From positions 4,144,079 through 4,208,078 of the forward strand of contig OZ038323.1 of assembly GCA_964035795.1 (NCBI GenBank): DNA of 64,000 bases, written 5' to 3'. The position numbers were made by a program, and so were the translations under genes. This stretch comes from Pterobdella sp. o SKG-2022 (lineage: Eukaryota; Annelida; Clitellata; Hirudinida; Piscicolidae). The notes under the pieces are model-generated. The model saw nothing but the letters and a program-made list of their open reading frames with translations. It was not told where the DNA came from and made no database searches. Shown piece by piece: positions 26,494 through 38,205 of the stretch (positions within the stretch are counted from its first letter, which is position 1; each line of letters opens with the position of its first letter).

Positions 26494-27898
26494 TTAGAAG
26501 TTGTTAGCGAATCTGGTTTCTTGCACGGGGATGGATTTTTTGATGGTGTCAGGTGCAAACGTTGTTCTCTTATAAACTGGAAACAAAATATTAGGTTGAT
26601 ATTTAAAATTATACATATAACAGTCAACACAAAATTTCCTCTCAAAGATCTGGTAGGTTATATACATTATATAAACCATGATAATTATTCTTATTTTAAT
26701 AAAACATTAAGTAGTTGCCAAAAATCGCTTAGTTAATGAAATATTAGACCAATTTTTTATGTTGACTTTGGATTATAAAACATGGACCCAACAATCAAAC
26801 ATTTAAAATCTATAAACCATCCCATAAAATAGTCAACCCGTAAAGTCAACAAAAAAGTATATAGAGAAAAACATTATTTTATACTTCATTTTAAAAAACT
26901 AACATGTTTGAGAAACAGTAAAGAAGTAGATTAGAACTAGGTGTGTGATCAGGCCGAAAATAAGCATAAGGATTGGCAGGATGAGTTTTATCACTGGCAC
27001 CAATCCTACCATGCAAGCTACGGCCTAAAAATTGTGCAGTTGATATCATTTATAGGCTGTTTTGTATAAAAAAAGGAATTATTTAAAAATGAATTAAAAA
27101 AGGTTGATTTCAATAATACTAAACACAATATGAGATTGATGTATGGGTCTAAAACTCACATGTAGTATGCCTAGGATGGCAAAGATAAGGTAAACAGGCA
27201 CGAAGAAAATGATGTTAGCAATGTTTAAAAAATAAAGATAAGTGATCTGCAGAAAATAACAAAGAGATTATGAGCAGTCTTTAAATTTATTGAGTATATT
27301 GATTTAACTTATTGGTATATTATTGAAAAATGTATCAAAGCTTACCAAATAACCACTTAAACTTCTAGTAGTTAGTGAGAAAATACTTGAAATAAAAACC
27401 TGGAATGTTTTTAAAAGTGAATCGTTTATCGATTCATATTCAAATAAAATTCAAAGTAAATTCGGGACTTACGAAGGCTGGAGGAATGCAGGAGACAATA
27501 ATAACAACAGTTGAAAAAGATGATGATACAGGGATGTTAGGGAAAATTGGGGAAAATGCTAAACAACCTAGTTCTGCAGACGAAAAAATTGCCAAGAAAA
27601 GATTTGAAAAAGCTAATCCAAACATTAAAGCAGCCAGAATGGATAGCAAGACTCCATGAAATTGTAGGTTGAACTTGTATGAAACCACTGAAAACGTTTA
27701 TAATCGTTAAAAAGGTTATATTTCCAATGGAAAAACTTACGCACCATGGTCTGGGTTTACGAAGTTTTTGTTGTATTTGTTGGAATCCTGGTTTCTGAAA
27801 TCATTCCTAGATGGATAAGTTTCGGCATTTTTTTTAGATCTGTTCATTTGGTACCATCCTTTACGTGGCGAGTTGTCAAATACACGGGGTTCTTCCAT
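26494..27898 (-). CDS. Four-TM cluster protein C (unrecognised family)
   Basis: Six exons are read on the minus strand: 27898-27745, 27687-27473, 27399-27346, 27246-27160, 27024-26904 and 26576-26494. They join in phase to 237 aa. The hydrophilic N-terminus (51 residues, rich in Asn, Lys and Arg) is followed by four hydrophobic segments and a short tail ending FANNF. The loop cysteines are conserved with its neighbours: LGC in loop 1 and AVAC at the start of loop 2. The exon series 54 then 87 nt is identical in size to gene B. An in-frame TTG lies upstream, but ATG at 27898 is the first start codon. The final intron uses donor GTTAGT after a stretch that stays open; phases agree only with this choice. 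It is divergent with gene B, whose start is 893 bp away. Confidence 0.78.
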
Positions 27899-28790
27899 TG
27901 CTTTAAAGTCTAAATGCAAAAACTTATAATTCTCTTTGAAAGCACCAATTGATAAGGTACAAAAACTTTTTATTCAAATTTTGAAACAATTGAATTGATG
28001 TTTAAAAAATGAACGATAAACTTAAAAAGAGCTAACAACTATTGAAATGACATGCATACTTCTACAGTGCGAGTAAGCTATACAATGCTCTCTTATAAAC
28101 ACCCTGAAGGCGTGTTGTGAATTTTTGTAAGCCTTGATTGTATAATTCTTTTGAGCTGAATGCGTCTTCATTGCGCCATATCGTTACAATAGAGCTTAAA
28201 TATTATAATAGCAATAACGCAACGATCAAAACAACGCCTTAACTTTATACTACCAATTACACGGGTTAAGAGTTATGCTTCTGGTGAGAATTTTTTTTAG
28301 AATGAATTAGAACGAATTAATTTGAAAACGCCTTCAAGAAGTGGAATTAAATCATGAATTGACGAAGAAACTAATTTCTATTAAAAAGTACATAATCTTT
28401 AAAGATAGAGTAAAAATAAATGGAAGAAAAAATATAAATTTAATTTGTTAGAAAATCTAGTAACAATATTGAGAAAACAAATAATGACAAGTAGTAAAAA
28501 CATAACCCAAAGGAGTTTAGCTAAATAATGATAAAGACATTATATCATAAAAACTTGAATCTTCAAACTAAAATAATTTCTCGGAACAATGCCACATTGT
28601 GTCAACAATAACTTCAGCTTATAGTTTAATTTTAGTAACTTTTGCCATAGCTACTATTCATAACTCGAATTTTGTCGTTCCGCTTGGAGGGACTTCAATA
28701 AATGCGTATAATCTTATTCACTTGGTAATTTTCGTTCAGTTCGCTCGATTAAGTTTCAGTAAATTTTAGTTTCGAATGTGAAAAATTAAA
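27899..28790. other. Divergent intergenic region between four-TM genes C and B
   Basis: The two genes point away from each other across 892 bp, so both promoters should be here. The part at 28040-28250 is GC-richer than the flanks but has no lasting open frame. Around 28660-28780 (TTCGTTCAGTTCGCTCGATT) the base composition rises again just before gene B, consistent with its 5' UTR. No clear TATA box stands out. Confidence 0.45.
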
Positions 28791-30590
28791 ATGATCTCAA
28801 AAAGATTTGTACCTGACTACCAATTTGAGAACGGCTGGGATCCTACAGGATGGAGAAGGACACCGAACAGGAGAGAAAGGGGCATTGAAGGAAGCAAAAG
28901 AGCAAGATCAACATCTAGACGTAGGAACAACCAGAATGACCTTTCAAAAAAAAATGATGAAGGTGGTTGTTAAAATAATAAAAAATATTTGTTTCTTGAA
29001 GTCTGTGGCTCATGTGGTTTTTATTTAGGGTACGAAACTATATATGGTACATTCTACATGCTCGAGTGCAATGGAAAATTGTCTTGAGAAATTAGTTTCA
29101 GTTGAATAAAATTTTTTTGAAATCCCTTTCAAAAAGTTTCAATCATAGGAACGTTTAAACAACAGGGAAGAAGAACAGATCTCTGAAGTGGTTTGGACTG
29201 GCCTTGTCAATCTCTTCTTCGGCCTCAATCGCTGTTGGAGTTTCGAACATTTCGATCACAGACAATGCTGTGTTCACATCTCCGGGCGACAATGGATGTT
29301 TCGCTAATTCAGCCTTTTATGACCAGCTGGGCCCTAAAAACGATGCGATGAAAGCCTTGAATTGGACATGGGTGTCTGTGGGACTGTGGTCAGCTTTCTT
29401 CGTGAGTGTTTTCAAACTAATTTCAATGTCGCTTTAGTATAATTTTAGTTACTAATAGTTTAATAATAGTTTTTCTTATTGTAAAATTATTACTAAGATG
29501 TAAACATTTTTTTCAGACATATTTGGCCGGTTTGGTAGTCGGAAAAATCACAAAAGATAGTTCTTCACTGGTAAATTGACATAAAAATATTTTATTAATT
29601 GAAAATAACTTTTAGTTTGAATAAACAGAAAAAGTTTTTCATGTTTGCTGCCCTGGTATCACTCATCGCCTTCCTTCCGGCACGTCTCATCTTGAGTGTC
29701 CTTGATGTTTTGCTGGTCAGTTACATTTGTGCCTCAAAATTCAACATAAGTCTCAAAAATTTCACTGTTAACTTTTGAGAAATTTAAATTTCTATAATTA
29801 TTTTAATTTTTGAAGATTGAAATATTTTGACTAAACTATAAATTTTTTCTTGATGAAATGATCAGCTCAAAATAAGCTTAATTAAAAAACGTTTTATTTC
29901 AGTCCTCAAAGTGCCAGGAAAGCAACACGCCAAAATTTGCTTTGCCAATTGCTCTGATAGCCGTGGCTGTGATAGAGTTTACCCTCTTAGTTATTGTTTT
30001 CATTCGTTTGAGGAAGCAAGTTAAAACGTGGGAAAATACAAAAATAGAGAAGACCATTTCCCCTGTTTTTAAGGCTTCTAGACCCGTTGAGTCTTTTAAC
30101 CAACCTCAAGCTTTCAACAGCCCACCCCAAGCTTTCTTCAGCCAACCCCAAGCTTTCTTCAGCCAGCCTCAAACTTTCTTCAGTCCTTCCAGAGTGAGGA
30201 TTTTGAATGTTGAAATAATTATGTCTTTTTAATAGTCTTCGATGTTGATCTATAAGTTAAAATTATATTTAGTTAAAATTAATCTAAAAATTTTAAAGTT
30301 TTTTAATGCTATAAATATTTGTTTTGAAGTACTTTTTCATTCACTCATACAACAGTAAAAAATCTCCACATAAATTAACTATAATATAATTGCTATAAAC
30401 TCTCTAAAAAACTCCATACCAATCCACTTCAACATCACTACAGCCTGCACCAATGTTCCAGCCTGTGAAAACCAGACCCATGGCTATGAGTTCGATGCAG
30501 CCTATGGGACTGAGGCATCTGCAGCCTCTGACAACTCGATGGGCTCCGAGACGACAAGCATTTTTCACACCGTCGTTGTACCAGTTCTGA
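28791..30590 (+). CDS. Four-TM cluster protein B with QPQAFFS-repeat tail
   Basis: Six exons (28791-28962, 29166-29401, 29517-29570, 29629-29715, 29903-30193, 30444-30590) join in phase and encode 328 aa. A 57-residue basic N-terminus ends in KKNRSLKW, then TM1. Loop 1 has DNGC, TM2 and TM3 are clear, loop 2 opens with SSKC, and TM4 (ALIAVAVIEFTLLVIVFI) follows. The cytoplasmic tail holds four to five degenerate copies of the heptad QPQAFFS and then a Met/Gln/Arg-rich end. The positions of the two cysteines and the 54- and 87-nt exons mirror genes A, C and D. I do not recognise the family. The long proline/glutamine tail suggests an intracellular interaction region (inference). Confidence 0.82.
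30101..30183 (+). repeat. In-frame 21-bp coding repeat (gene B tail)
   Basis: About four copies of a 21-bp unit around CCCCAAGCTTTCTTCAGCCA encode the heptad QPQAFFS with small variations. They lie wholly within exon 5 of gene B. Exact periodicity keeps the frame, as expected for a coding minisatellite. Confidence 0.85.
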
Positions 30591-32195
30591 AGTTTGAACC
30601 AGCAACTGAATGTCTGATATTTATTAATATTTGCATTTTATTCGAAACTTTTTAACTTTCGTTTTTTGGTATTTTTGGTGATTTATTTAATTTTGAAAAT
30701 TTTTGTATATGAAATCTTCGTAATTAACAAAAAAACTTTTAATACTTTTTCGTTTCAAATTAACTTTTAGATGCTGAAGTATTTATGGGGTACCTTTGAA
30801 AAAAAATTAACATTTGAAAGGTTACTTATAAATAAATTGTTTAAACCTATGCCAAAAAATCAATAAAATTAAAACTTTTTAATAATAAAAATTTCAGAAA
30901 ATCTTCAAAATCTCAAAAAATCAGAAAAAAGAAAAATTTGGTCAAAAAAATCAATTATATATCTGGATTATTTCGGTTCGGTGGCATGGTAGGGTACTTC
31001 ACAATTCTTATTTCTGTGTGACCTGCAGAAATATAGAATTAATATTTTAAACTCAGTTAGTTATTTTTATTTGGAATAATTTATGGACAATGAAATAATA
31101 ATTTATGGTAAATCTGTTATCAGGCGTTTTAATGGTCCTCTATTGTGAGACTCGATTGAATAAACTTTAATAGGTTTTATTGCTTGATGCTTATGCAGGT
31201 ATATACATAGACAACTTATCCTTTTATTAATTTTAAGCATAAGCAGACGTGAATAAACTTGCCTGATTCGTATTAAAAATTAAATTTCCGCTGTTAAAAA
31301 TGTAATTTTTCATATTAACAATTCAATTTTTCATATGAAAAAATATAGCCATAAACATTTGTAGAACAATCAGAAAAATTTTTGAAGATAAATTGAAAGA
31401 TTCCCAAGACAAAAATGTTGCTATGAGACATTTTGAAAGATTTTTAGAATTCAAAAAGAAATTAAAAGTTACTCTCAAAAGCTTTTAATAGAGCTTGTAG
31501 CTTAGGAACACAAAGAAATGTTATAAAAGCAAGATTTCAGGAAAATAATGTGAGTCTCAACTGACAAAAGAGCTGTTATAGCACACAATAAATGAACTTA
31601 ATTCATGAAATTTAAATGTGAAAGTTCATTGGTGTTTTTTGAAAGAACAAATAATAGAGCTGATTTAAGAAGTAAATCAAGATTTATCAAACATTAAAAA
31701 ATAATTTGAAAACTAAAATTCTTGTATTTTTTTTTAAAAACAAAAATCCTTACATGAATGATTGTTAAAATTAATTGACAATTTTTAATATATTTAAATA
31801 CGAAATCGGCCCGTATAGCTCAGAGGTAGAGCATTAGACTAGTTATCTAAAGTTACCGGGTTCGATCACTTGGGCCGAAAATTAGCAGTAATGTTCGCTA
31901 CATTAAATTTTTAGCAACGCTTTGATCTATGAAAAAAAAAAACGTTAGAACATATCGTCAAAAACTGTCATTTAAAAACTGTATAAAATGAAAAAAACCA
32001 GAACACACAAAAAACATAATAATAATAGATATTATTATATATTCAATTGAAAACACATTTTGGAGTGTATTTCAGTCTCCGAAGTTTTTCATAAAATGAA
32101 CTTATCAAGTGAAGGTACAAATATTTGTTTTTTCATTTGAATATTTATATTTGGTTTGATAAATTGAAATAATGCTCAAAAATAAACATCAAAAC
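30591..32195. other. Intergenic region between convergent four-TM genes B and D
   Basis: This is very AT-rich sequence holding both 3' UTRs and a SINE (31808-31931). No other frame or structure could be supported. Confidence 0.6.
31808..31931 (+). mobile_element. tRNA-derived SINE, copy 2
   Basis: The head GGCCCGTATAGCTCAGAGGT has a good A box (TAGCTCAGAGG). The B box reads GGGTTCGATCAC. The anticodon arm (GACTAGTTATCTA) carries extra bases compared with a tRNA. The body ends GCTACATTAAATTTTTAGCA then ACGCTTTGATCTATG, nearly identical to copy 4. It lacks the CCTGTTCCACAG segment found in copy 4. Confidence 0.82.
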
Positions 32196-35100
32196 CTAAC
32201 CTAAATGGAGGTTCTCATCATTGCTCATGGCTTGTTTTTTCTTCAGAAACGAGTAGATAATGATGCTGAAAGTGACAATGCTGAGAACAGCATCAATGAC
32301 AGGCATTAGTACTTTCAAAGGCAGCTCTTCATCGTAACACCGTTTTGACTGTAGTCAACACATATATTAATGGCGATATATTGATAAGAATTAGCTGGGT
32401 AGGAAAATTGAAAAGCTTTGTTCCCTTTTTTTAACCAGAAGTCGGTTAAAGAAATTAGTTTAATAATAATGAAAAATATGGTAATTATTCCAATAAGGTA
32501 CATATTTCTATTTAAAATTTTTTCTTTCAATAAAACATGTACTATTCTTGTAGAAACATAAAATTATTTGAAAAGGAACATAACTATGAAAAAAAATGAA
32601 ACCCACGTCAACACACAAATTGAAGCATTAAATCTTTGAACTGCACAATAAGCTTGAATCTAAACCATGGTTGAAGGTTGAACCATTAAAGCAAAAACTA
32701 TAGAATAACATCAAAACTTCATCAATTCTCTTTTTCACTAAAACTTTCGTTTCGTCTGTAGCATTACCCAACGCTGTATATGTAGAAGAGTATCTTATAT
32801 CTTTTAATGCTGTATATGTAGAAGAGTATCTTATATCTTTTAATGCTGAGGTTATTTTTATAATCTTAATCTTTGTTCAAAGCGCTCTTTGGTATAAAGT
32901 GCTGTTAATTTTAAAATGATATTTTTATCGATTTTCAGAATTATATTATTTTTTAAAATTGTTTTTATCATGTAATTATTGCATTTACATAAATCTTTTA
33001 TTATAGCTGATATTGCTATATTGTAATTATTACTTTAACTCTTATTTTATATTTAAAGCTCTACCTTAATTATGCCATTATACCATTTAATTTTTTTATT
33101 TATTTTATATATTAAGCTAAAGCTTATACCAAATCTTCCATCTTGAACGTGTTTGATGATATTGCAGCCGTAACGAAGGGCTTGGCACAAAGTGAAATAA
33201 ATTAGGTCTTAAAGCCCATGACTTTTATGGCGTACTATCACAGCCGCTACCTTTTATTTCATTTATATATGGATATATATAAAGATATATTTGAAAATTA
33301 ATGTTTAAAGCGGAAAGGTAATTAATTAAGTTGAAGCGAAAATAAACTTTCGAAAAAGTTAATATAGTGATTTATTAATTAGATTAAAAGTAAAATCAAA
33401 AAATGAATTAGTGACAAATAAAACTTTTGATGTTGGTTGTAATTATTGGATAATTAACTGAGTTAAAAATTAAAAAACCTATGCATTTTAATAAAAGTAA
33501 ACTAAAATCAATGTAAATAAAATATATTAAAAAGACGAAAAAAAGTGATTGAATAATTGAATTAATGGAGAAAAAAAATTAATAAAATTTTTGAATTTAT
33601 GGAATAACTAAACGGTTTTGAAAAGAATAAAAAATTTATTAATTAATGAAATAATATTAATACAAAAAAATACAATCAACTTAATATAAGGATAAAATAA
33701 AATCAATTATGAAATTAACAAGTAACTAAAATTAACGGTAAATAAAATAATATTTTAAAAAATTCAAATAAAGTGAGAAAAAAATATAAATGGAAATTAA
33801 GTGAATCAAAAAAACGAAAAACCATTAAAAAAGCTCAACGAAAAATAAAAAAATGGAAACGAGCAAAAAAAATCAAATATTTCACTTAACCATGAGCACA
33901 TCGATGGTACAGAAGATGGCGACCAAGACTGATATGAGCAATGCTGCTACCTTGATGGCTCGAAGGAAGCGTGGCTGAGGTTGGTATGACGTAAGAATAA
34001 TATAAAAAAAAAATAAAATAATACTTATGATTATTATTATTATTTTTGTTGTATTATGACAATAGTTACTATTATTCTTATATAAAATTAATTACTTTTT
34101 AAATGTTATAGTAATAGTTATTATTCTTACTTTATAAAAATGAAAATTTTTGTTTATTTTTTTTATTATTTTTATATTTGAAAACTCATTAGAAAAAGAA
34201 TTTTAAAAAATTGACTTAAATAACTCTAATCATTCAAGATTCGACAATAAAACATTTTCAAAGTTTGACTTTTTCAATTAAAGCAGATAATTGAATATGG
34301 AAATTCTTCTCAAAAAATAGCATAAATAATGCAAAAAGGAAATGACATTTTTGAAAGGAAAGTTTGCGTTGAAGAAAATGCTTCCCAAGTAGGTGTTATT
34401 GCTGGTGGCACCTGAGATGTGACTTGTGCAGTTCATGGCGATTCCTGCACTGAATGTCTGATTTTGTTATGATCAAAATATATATATATATATTAATGGT
34501 GAAAAAAAAATATATTTATATATAAATGATTTTAAAAAATATATTTTGATGATGAAAATGTATGTATTAAAAATGGAAATATTTTTTAAAAGTTTTAAAA
34601 TAATTATTAATTATAATGATTAATAATACTACTGCATAAAGTCAAGGAATTTTAATTTTATGACTGTTCCATAGGTACAAAACAACTGTGGGGAATCACG
34701 TTTTATTTTGTTCTATTCGATTTCTATTCAATATACATCTAACTTAAAAATTAGTTGACGTAAAATCTTCTCATTAAATAACTCCAACCACACCTACACA
34801 ACCCCAACAACAACACTAACTATGAGCGCTCCCCAGATGCCAGCAGATATCCAAATCCACACTAAATACTCCAACAAGCCATCGTTCTTCTTAGGCCTCA
34901 GAACCTCAAATAGATCTTGAGTTTCTTTCTTTTCCATGCAGCCCCATTCTCCTTGCTTCACATCCTCCATATACACGTACACAGTAACTGCGTTATTGGC
35001 TGCTAAAGTGAGCATTAAAATGCTCAACAAACTGACTAATGTTCCTAGTAGCTGGGTACTATTTAGCCATTGTAATCTGTTTTTCGCTGTTGATGTGAAG

Positions 35101-35411
35101 TGTGGTGTGGTGTGATGGAGGGTTAACCAAGTTGTTATTCAATTGAAGGAGGAATGTTTTATCTATATTTTAAGTATTATATTAATTTTATTTATATTTT
35201 ATCTTATTCAACAGCATTCTAAGTGAATTTTTATTTAATTTGAATGTTAGGGCACTAATATTTCAATTCAATTTTTATGAGAAAGGATCTTGAATAATTT
35301 ATTCACATCACACAACAAACCTCTGAATCGCTCCAAGGGCCTTCTGACGATAGATATGATGTCAGGTCTTGACATTATATCTTCCCGGTTCATCTTCTCG
35401 TAACGTTGCAT
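32196..35411 (-). CDS. Four-TM cluster protein D (unrecognised family)
   Basis: Five exons are read on the minus strand: 35411-35321, 35086-34798, 34449-34347, 33974-33891 and 32348-32196. They join in phase to 239 aa. The N-terminus MQRYEKMNREDIMS is followed by KNRLQW (compare KKNRSLKW in gene B), TM1, loop 1 with WGC, TM2 (GIWGALIVSVVVGVVAGIA), TM3 in an 84-nt exon of the same size as in gene A, loop 2 opening with SKRC, and TM4. It ends NLHLG with no long tail. The exon 2 donor (GTAGGT) and exon 3 donor (GTCATT, weak) were chosen by phase, so the junction between exons 3 and 4 is the least certain. Loop 2 of this copy has NCTS and NNT glycosylation sites. Confidence 0.75.
32773..32844. 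repeat. Perfect 36-bp tandem duplication
   Basis: Two identical 36-bp units (GCTGTATATGTAGAAGAGTA continuing to TTTTAAT) are adjacent in intron 4 of gene D. A third copy begins (GCTG) and stops. Confidence 0.92.
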
Positions 35412-36051
35412 TGTGAAACTAAAACTTTGAATTAATATCTAATCTAAAACTTGAACTATTTTTATCAATTCTTAAAAAAAAAACTCTAAAATAAGCTGAA
35501 ATCTTTGAGTTAATCTTGAGCCTATGCTAAAAAACATTTTATTTGGAGCCAATGGTAGAATAAAAAGAACCAGACAATATAAAGGCGTTTAGGGAGATGT
35601 GAGAAAGTTCTAGAATTAATCAATGCATTACTGAATACATCGCGTGCCTTAGTGTTTGTGGCAATTATTACTTAATTCTACAAACTCTTATATGTTTTCA
35701 GTGAATTAATTTCTTACTGGTTGTGAATGTATTTTAGAAGATTTTTTTTGAGTTTTTTAAAAGTTGTTGGATACACTGTTTCAAAAACACAGAAATATAT
35801 TAGTTTTTATGAAATTGATATGAAAAAACAGATGATTGAACTGAAATAAAATTTATAGTTTAAATATGAATAAGACTTTGTCGAAAATGAAATAAAAAAT
35901 TTTTAAAATTCATTTATAAACTTATATCTGAATCTAATTGTCAATTAATTCATCATCTCTATTTATCTCAAATAATCAACAACACTAAAACAAGAAAAAC
36001 CTCATTACTTTATAGACTAGAGAACGTAATGAACAAACCCTGTCTGTACAG

Positions 36052-36305
36052 CAGAAGTTGGGGTTGGCTTCGAAGAGGAATCATGGAAAAAGTTTTATAA
36101 TAGTATAGGAAATTATGAAAGGAATCTTATAACAGTAGATATTTTCTTCAAGGGGCGTGTATTCAAAAGCAATAACATCCTTCTCCAAGAAATTGCATCT
36201 GAGTACACGGGCCTCAGAAGTTTTAGAGAGGATCTTTTTGAGATGTTAATTAGACTTTTCTTGGGAAAAGTTATTTTTCACAAAAGATTTATTTTATTTT
36301 TGTAG
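36052..36305 (+). CDS. Unassigned open exon-like segment, strand ambiguous
   Basis: After the acceptor CCCTGTCTGTACAG, 83 codons stay open to TAG, with normal protein composition (for example GFEEESWKKFYNSIG and YTGLRSFREDLFEML). The opposite strand is also open for about 50 codons over 36090-36250 (CNFLEKDVIAFEYTPLEENI). Only one can be real. No family was recognised and no partner exon was found. It could be an exon of an unplaced gene, a pseudogene or part of a decayed element together with the neighbouring integrase-like segment. Confidence 0.25.
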
Positions 36306-36448
36306 AAATTTTTTGATCTTTGTAGAATATTGTTTTAAACTATTTTTGATAATACGCAACTGTTAATTGCCGCTTCTATCCAATTCTTTCAATTAATAAA
36401 CCTTAATAAACGCATTTAATTTAAACAACACCACCACTACTATATTCT

Positions 36449-36700
36449 AAGCGATTGCCGTCATCTTCTGTTGAATCGGTACAAAATCATACGACGTACA
36501 AGCCTTATACGCAAAGCCTGCAAGCGTACGTCGCGACAGCTCTCAAACGCTTCAACAGTCATACAAAACAAACGTCAATAAAAACAGTCAAAAAGGCATG
36601 GCATGGGCATACAAATTATAAGAGGCAGGCTCAATATTACAACAAAAAACACTTGAAGTTTTGTATTGGAGAAGCATTATTTGTTTTATATTGCATCTAA
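36449..36700 (+). pseudogene. Possible Ty3/gypsy integrase remnant
   Basis: The frame is open for 83 codons to TAA and contains KRQAQYYNKKHLKFCIGEAL, resembling the segment R-x-x-Y-Y-D-K-K-x-x-x-x-x-F-x-V-G-D-x-V-L that follows the catalytic core in Ty3/gypsy integrases. Upstream, AYVATALKRFNSHTKQTS could match the end of the core region. No start, LTR or other pol motif was found, so at most this is a fragment. It is also GC-richer than its flanks. Confidence 0.3.
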
Positions 36701-37029
36701 ACTAACCCTGACTCTTTGTTGCCAGCAACATTGGAAGCAGGGTTGAATCAAATTGAGACGATATTGTTCTTCATTAAATTAGAAACTTTGAATCATAATT
36801 TGATTCAATGCAAATATAATATGCTTTTATATAAAGAAAAATTAAATCCGTTTAGCTTTATTAAATACATTTATTTAAAACTCTTTTGAATTAATAAATA
36901 CAATTTATGAAAAAATGTATTAATTTATTAAATTAATGTATAAAATTATCCTAACCCAGCTGGATAAATAAATTGTACAATGAAAAATTGAAAATTTGTA
37001 AAAAATGAAAAAAAACAAAAAAAAAGAAA

Positions 37030-38169
37030 TTATGGGAAGAATTCAGGCCACGAAGTCAAATAAAGCTTTGGGCAATTGCCTTCGTACAGCTTATCCATCC
37101 ACAATTCTAACTCGCTTATATCATCTCTCAAATCGAGGAAGTGTTCAGGAGAAGATACGAAAAAGTGGTAATACTTTAGAGTGGGATTCAAAGCCACAAC
37201 TGAAATATTTTTTTTAGTGTCAAATGCCTCTTTGAATGTTGTACTGAACCATTTTTGTCGTTCTGGCGTCATCCTCGTGTACATGAAGCGGAAACGGAAA
37301 TGAGGACTGCGGGGTTTGAAAATAAATCAAAATTTAATTCTTTTTGCGGCTTATATTTTATAACCATACTGATTAAATGAGATTAGTCATCTTGCAAACC
37401 TTGTGTAGGTTTGAGTGGCGTATGAGAAGTACTCAAGAAGGTGCCTTTTTCGCTCGTTGGTCCAGCTTTCAGGCACGAGTAGCACCACCAACCTCCAGCC
37501 TCCTGACCGAGCATTCAACACTCGATCTTCATACGACTGCGTGTCTAGCTGTTCCAACGTCGTGTCTCTGTGAAGTAGATTGGAACCAGTAGTTGATGCG
37601 TTATGTATGATAAAGATGGAAATGAAATTATTTAACCTTGAAAATAATAATTATTTAAAAAACAAGGCTTTTTATTAAAACTTTTAAAGACGAGCTTAAA
37701 ATACTTACAAGGAAGAGGAACTTTTGAATGAACTCATGAGCACAGCCAGGAAGCAGAAAAAAGTGACCGCCATCACAATGGTGGTTGTAGGAGAGTCCAA
37801 ATAACTGCTGTATTATACCCATATTTCAAATGGTTCATATTTCAATTTATCTTTGAAAAAAATGAAAAAAAGCTTGAAAATTTGAAACTTTTCAATCGGT
37901 TGAAGTGCCTTTTCATAAAAATCTTATTAAGCATACAATTTGAAATCATACTCAAAAATAGAAAGAAAGTCCACATCTATGTACTCACTGAACCTCCTCC
38001 ATATGGAACTCAAAAAACCCTGTGTCATTAGTTGATATAGATAGATAAATAAATAGATAGATAGATAGATAGATAGATAAATAAATAGATAGATAGATAC
38101 ATAGATAGATAGTTAGATGGACTGATAGATAGATGAATAGATAAATAAATAGATGGATAGATAGATAGG

Positions 38170-38205
<36 letters not shown>

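Larger units (their letters stand above)
35412..37029. other. Intergenic region with two unassigned open segments
   Basis: This lies between the start of gene D and the 3' end of DNAJC16. Two segments stand out: an open frame after a good acceptor at 36052-36305, and an integrase-like frame at 36449-36700 (both listed). The rest is AT-rich with nothing recognisable. Confidence 0.5.
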
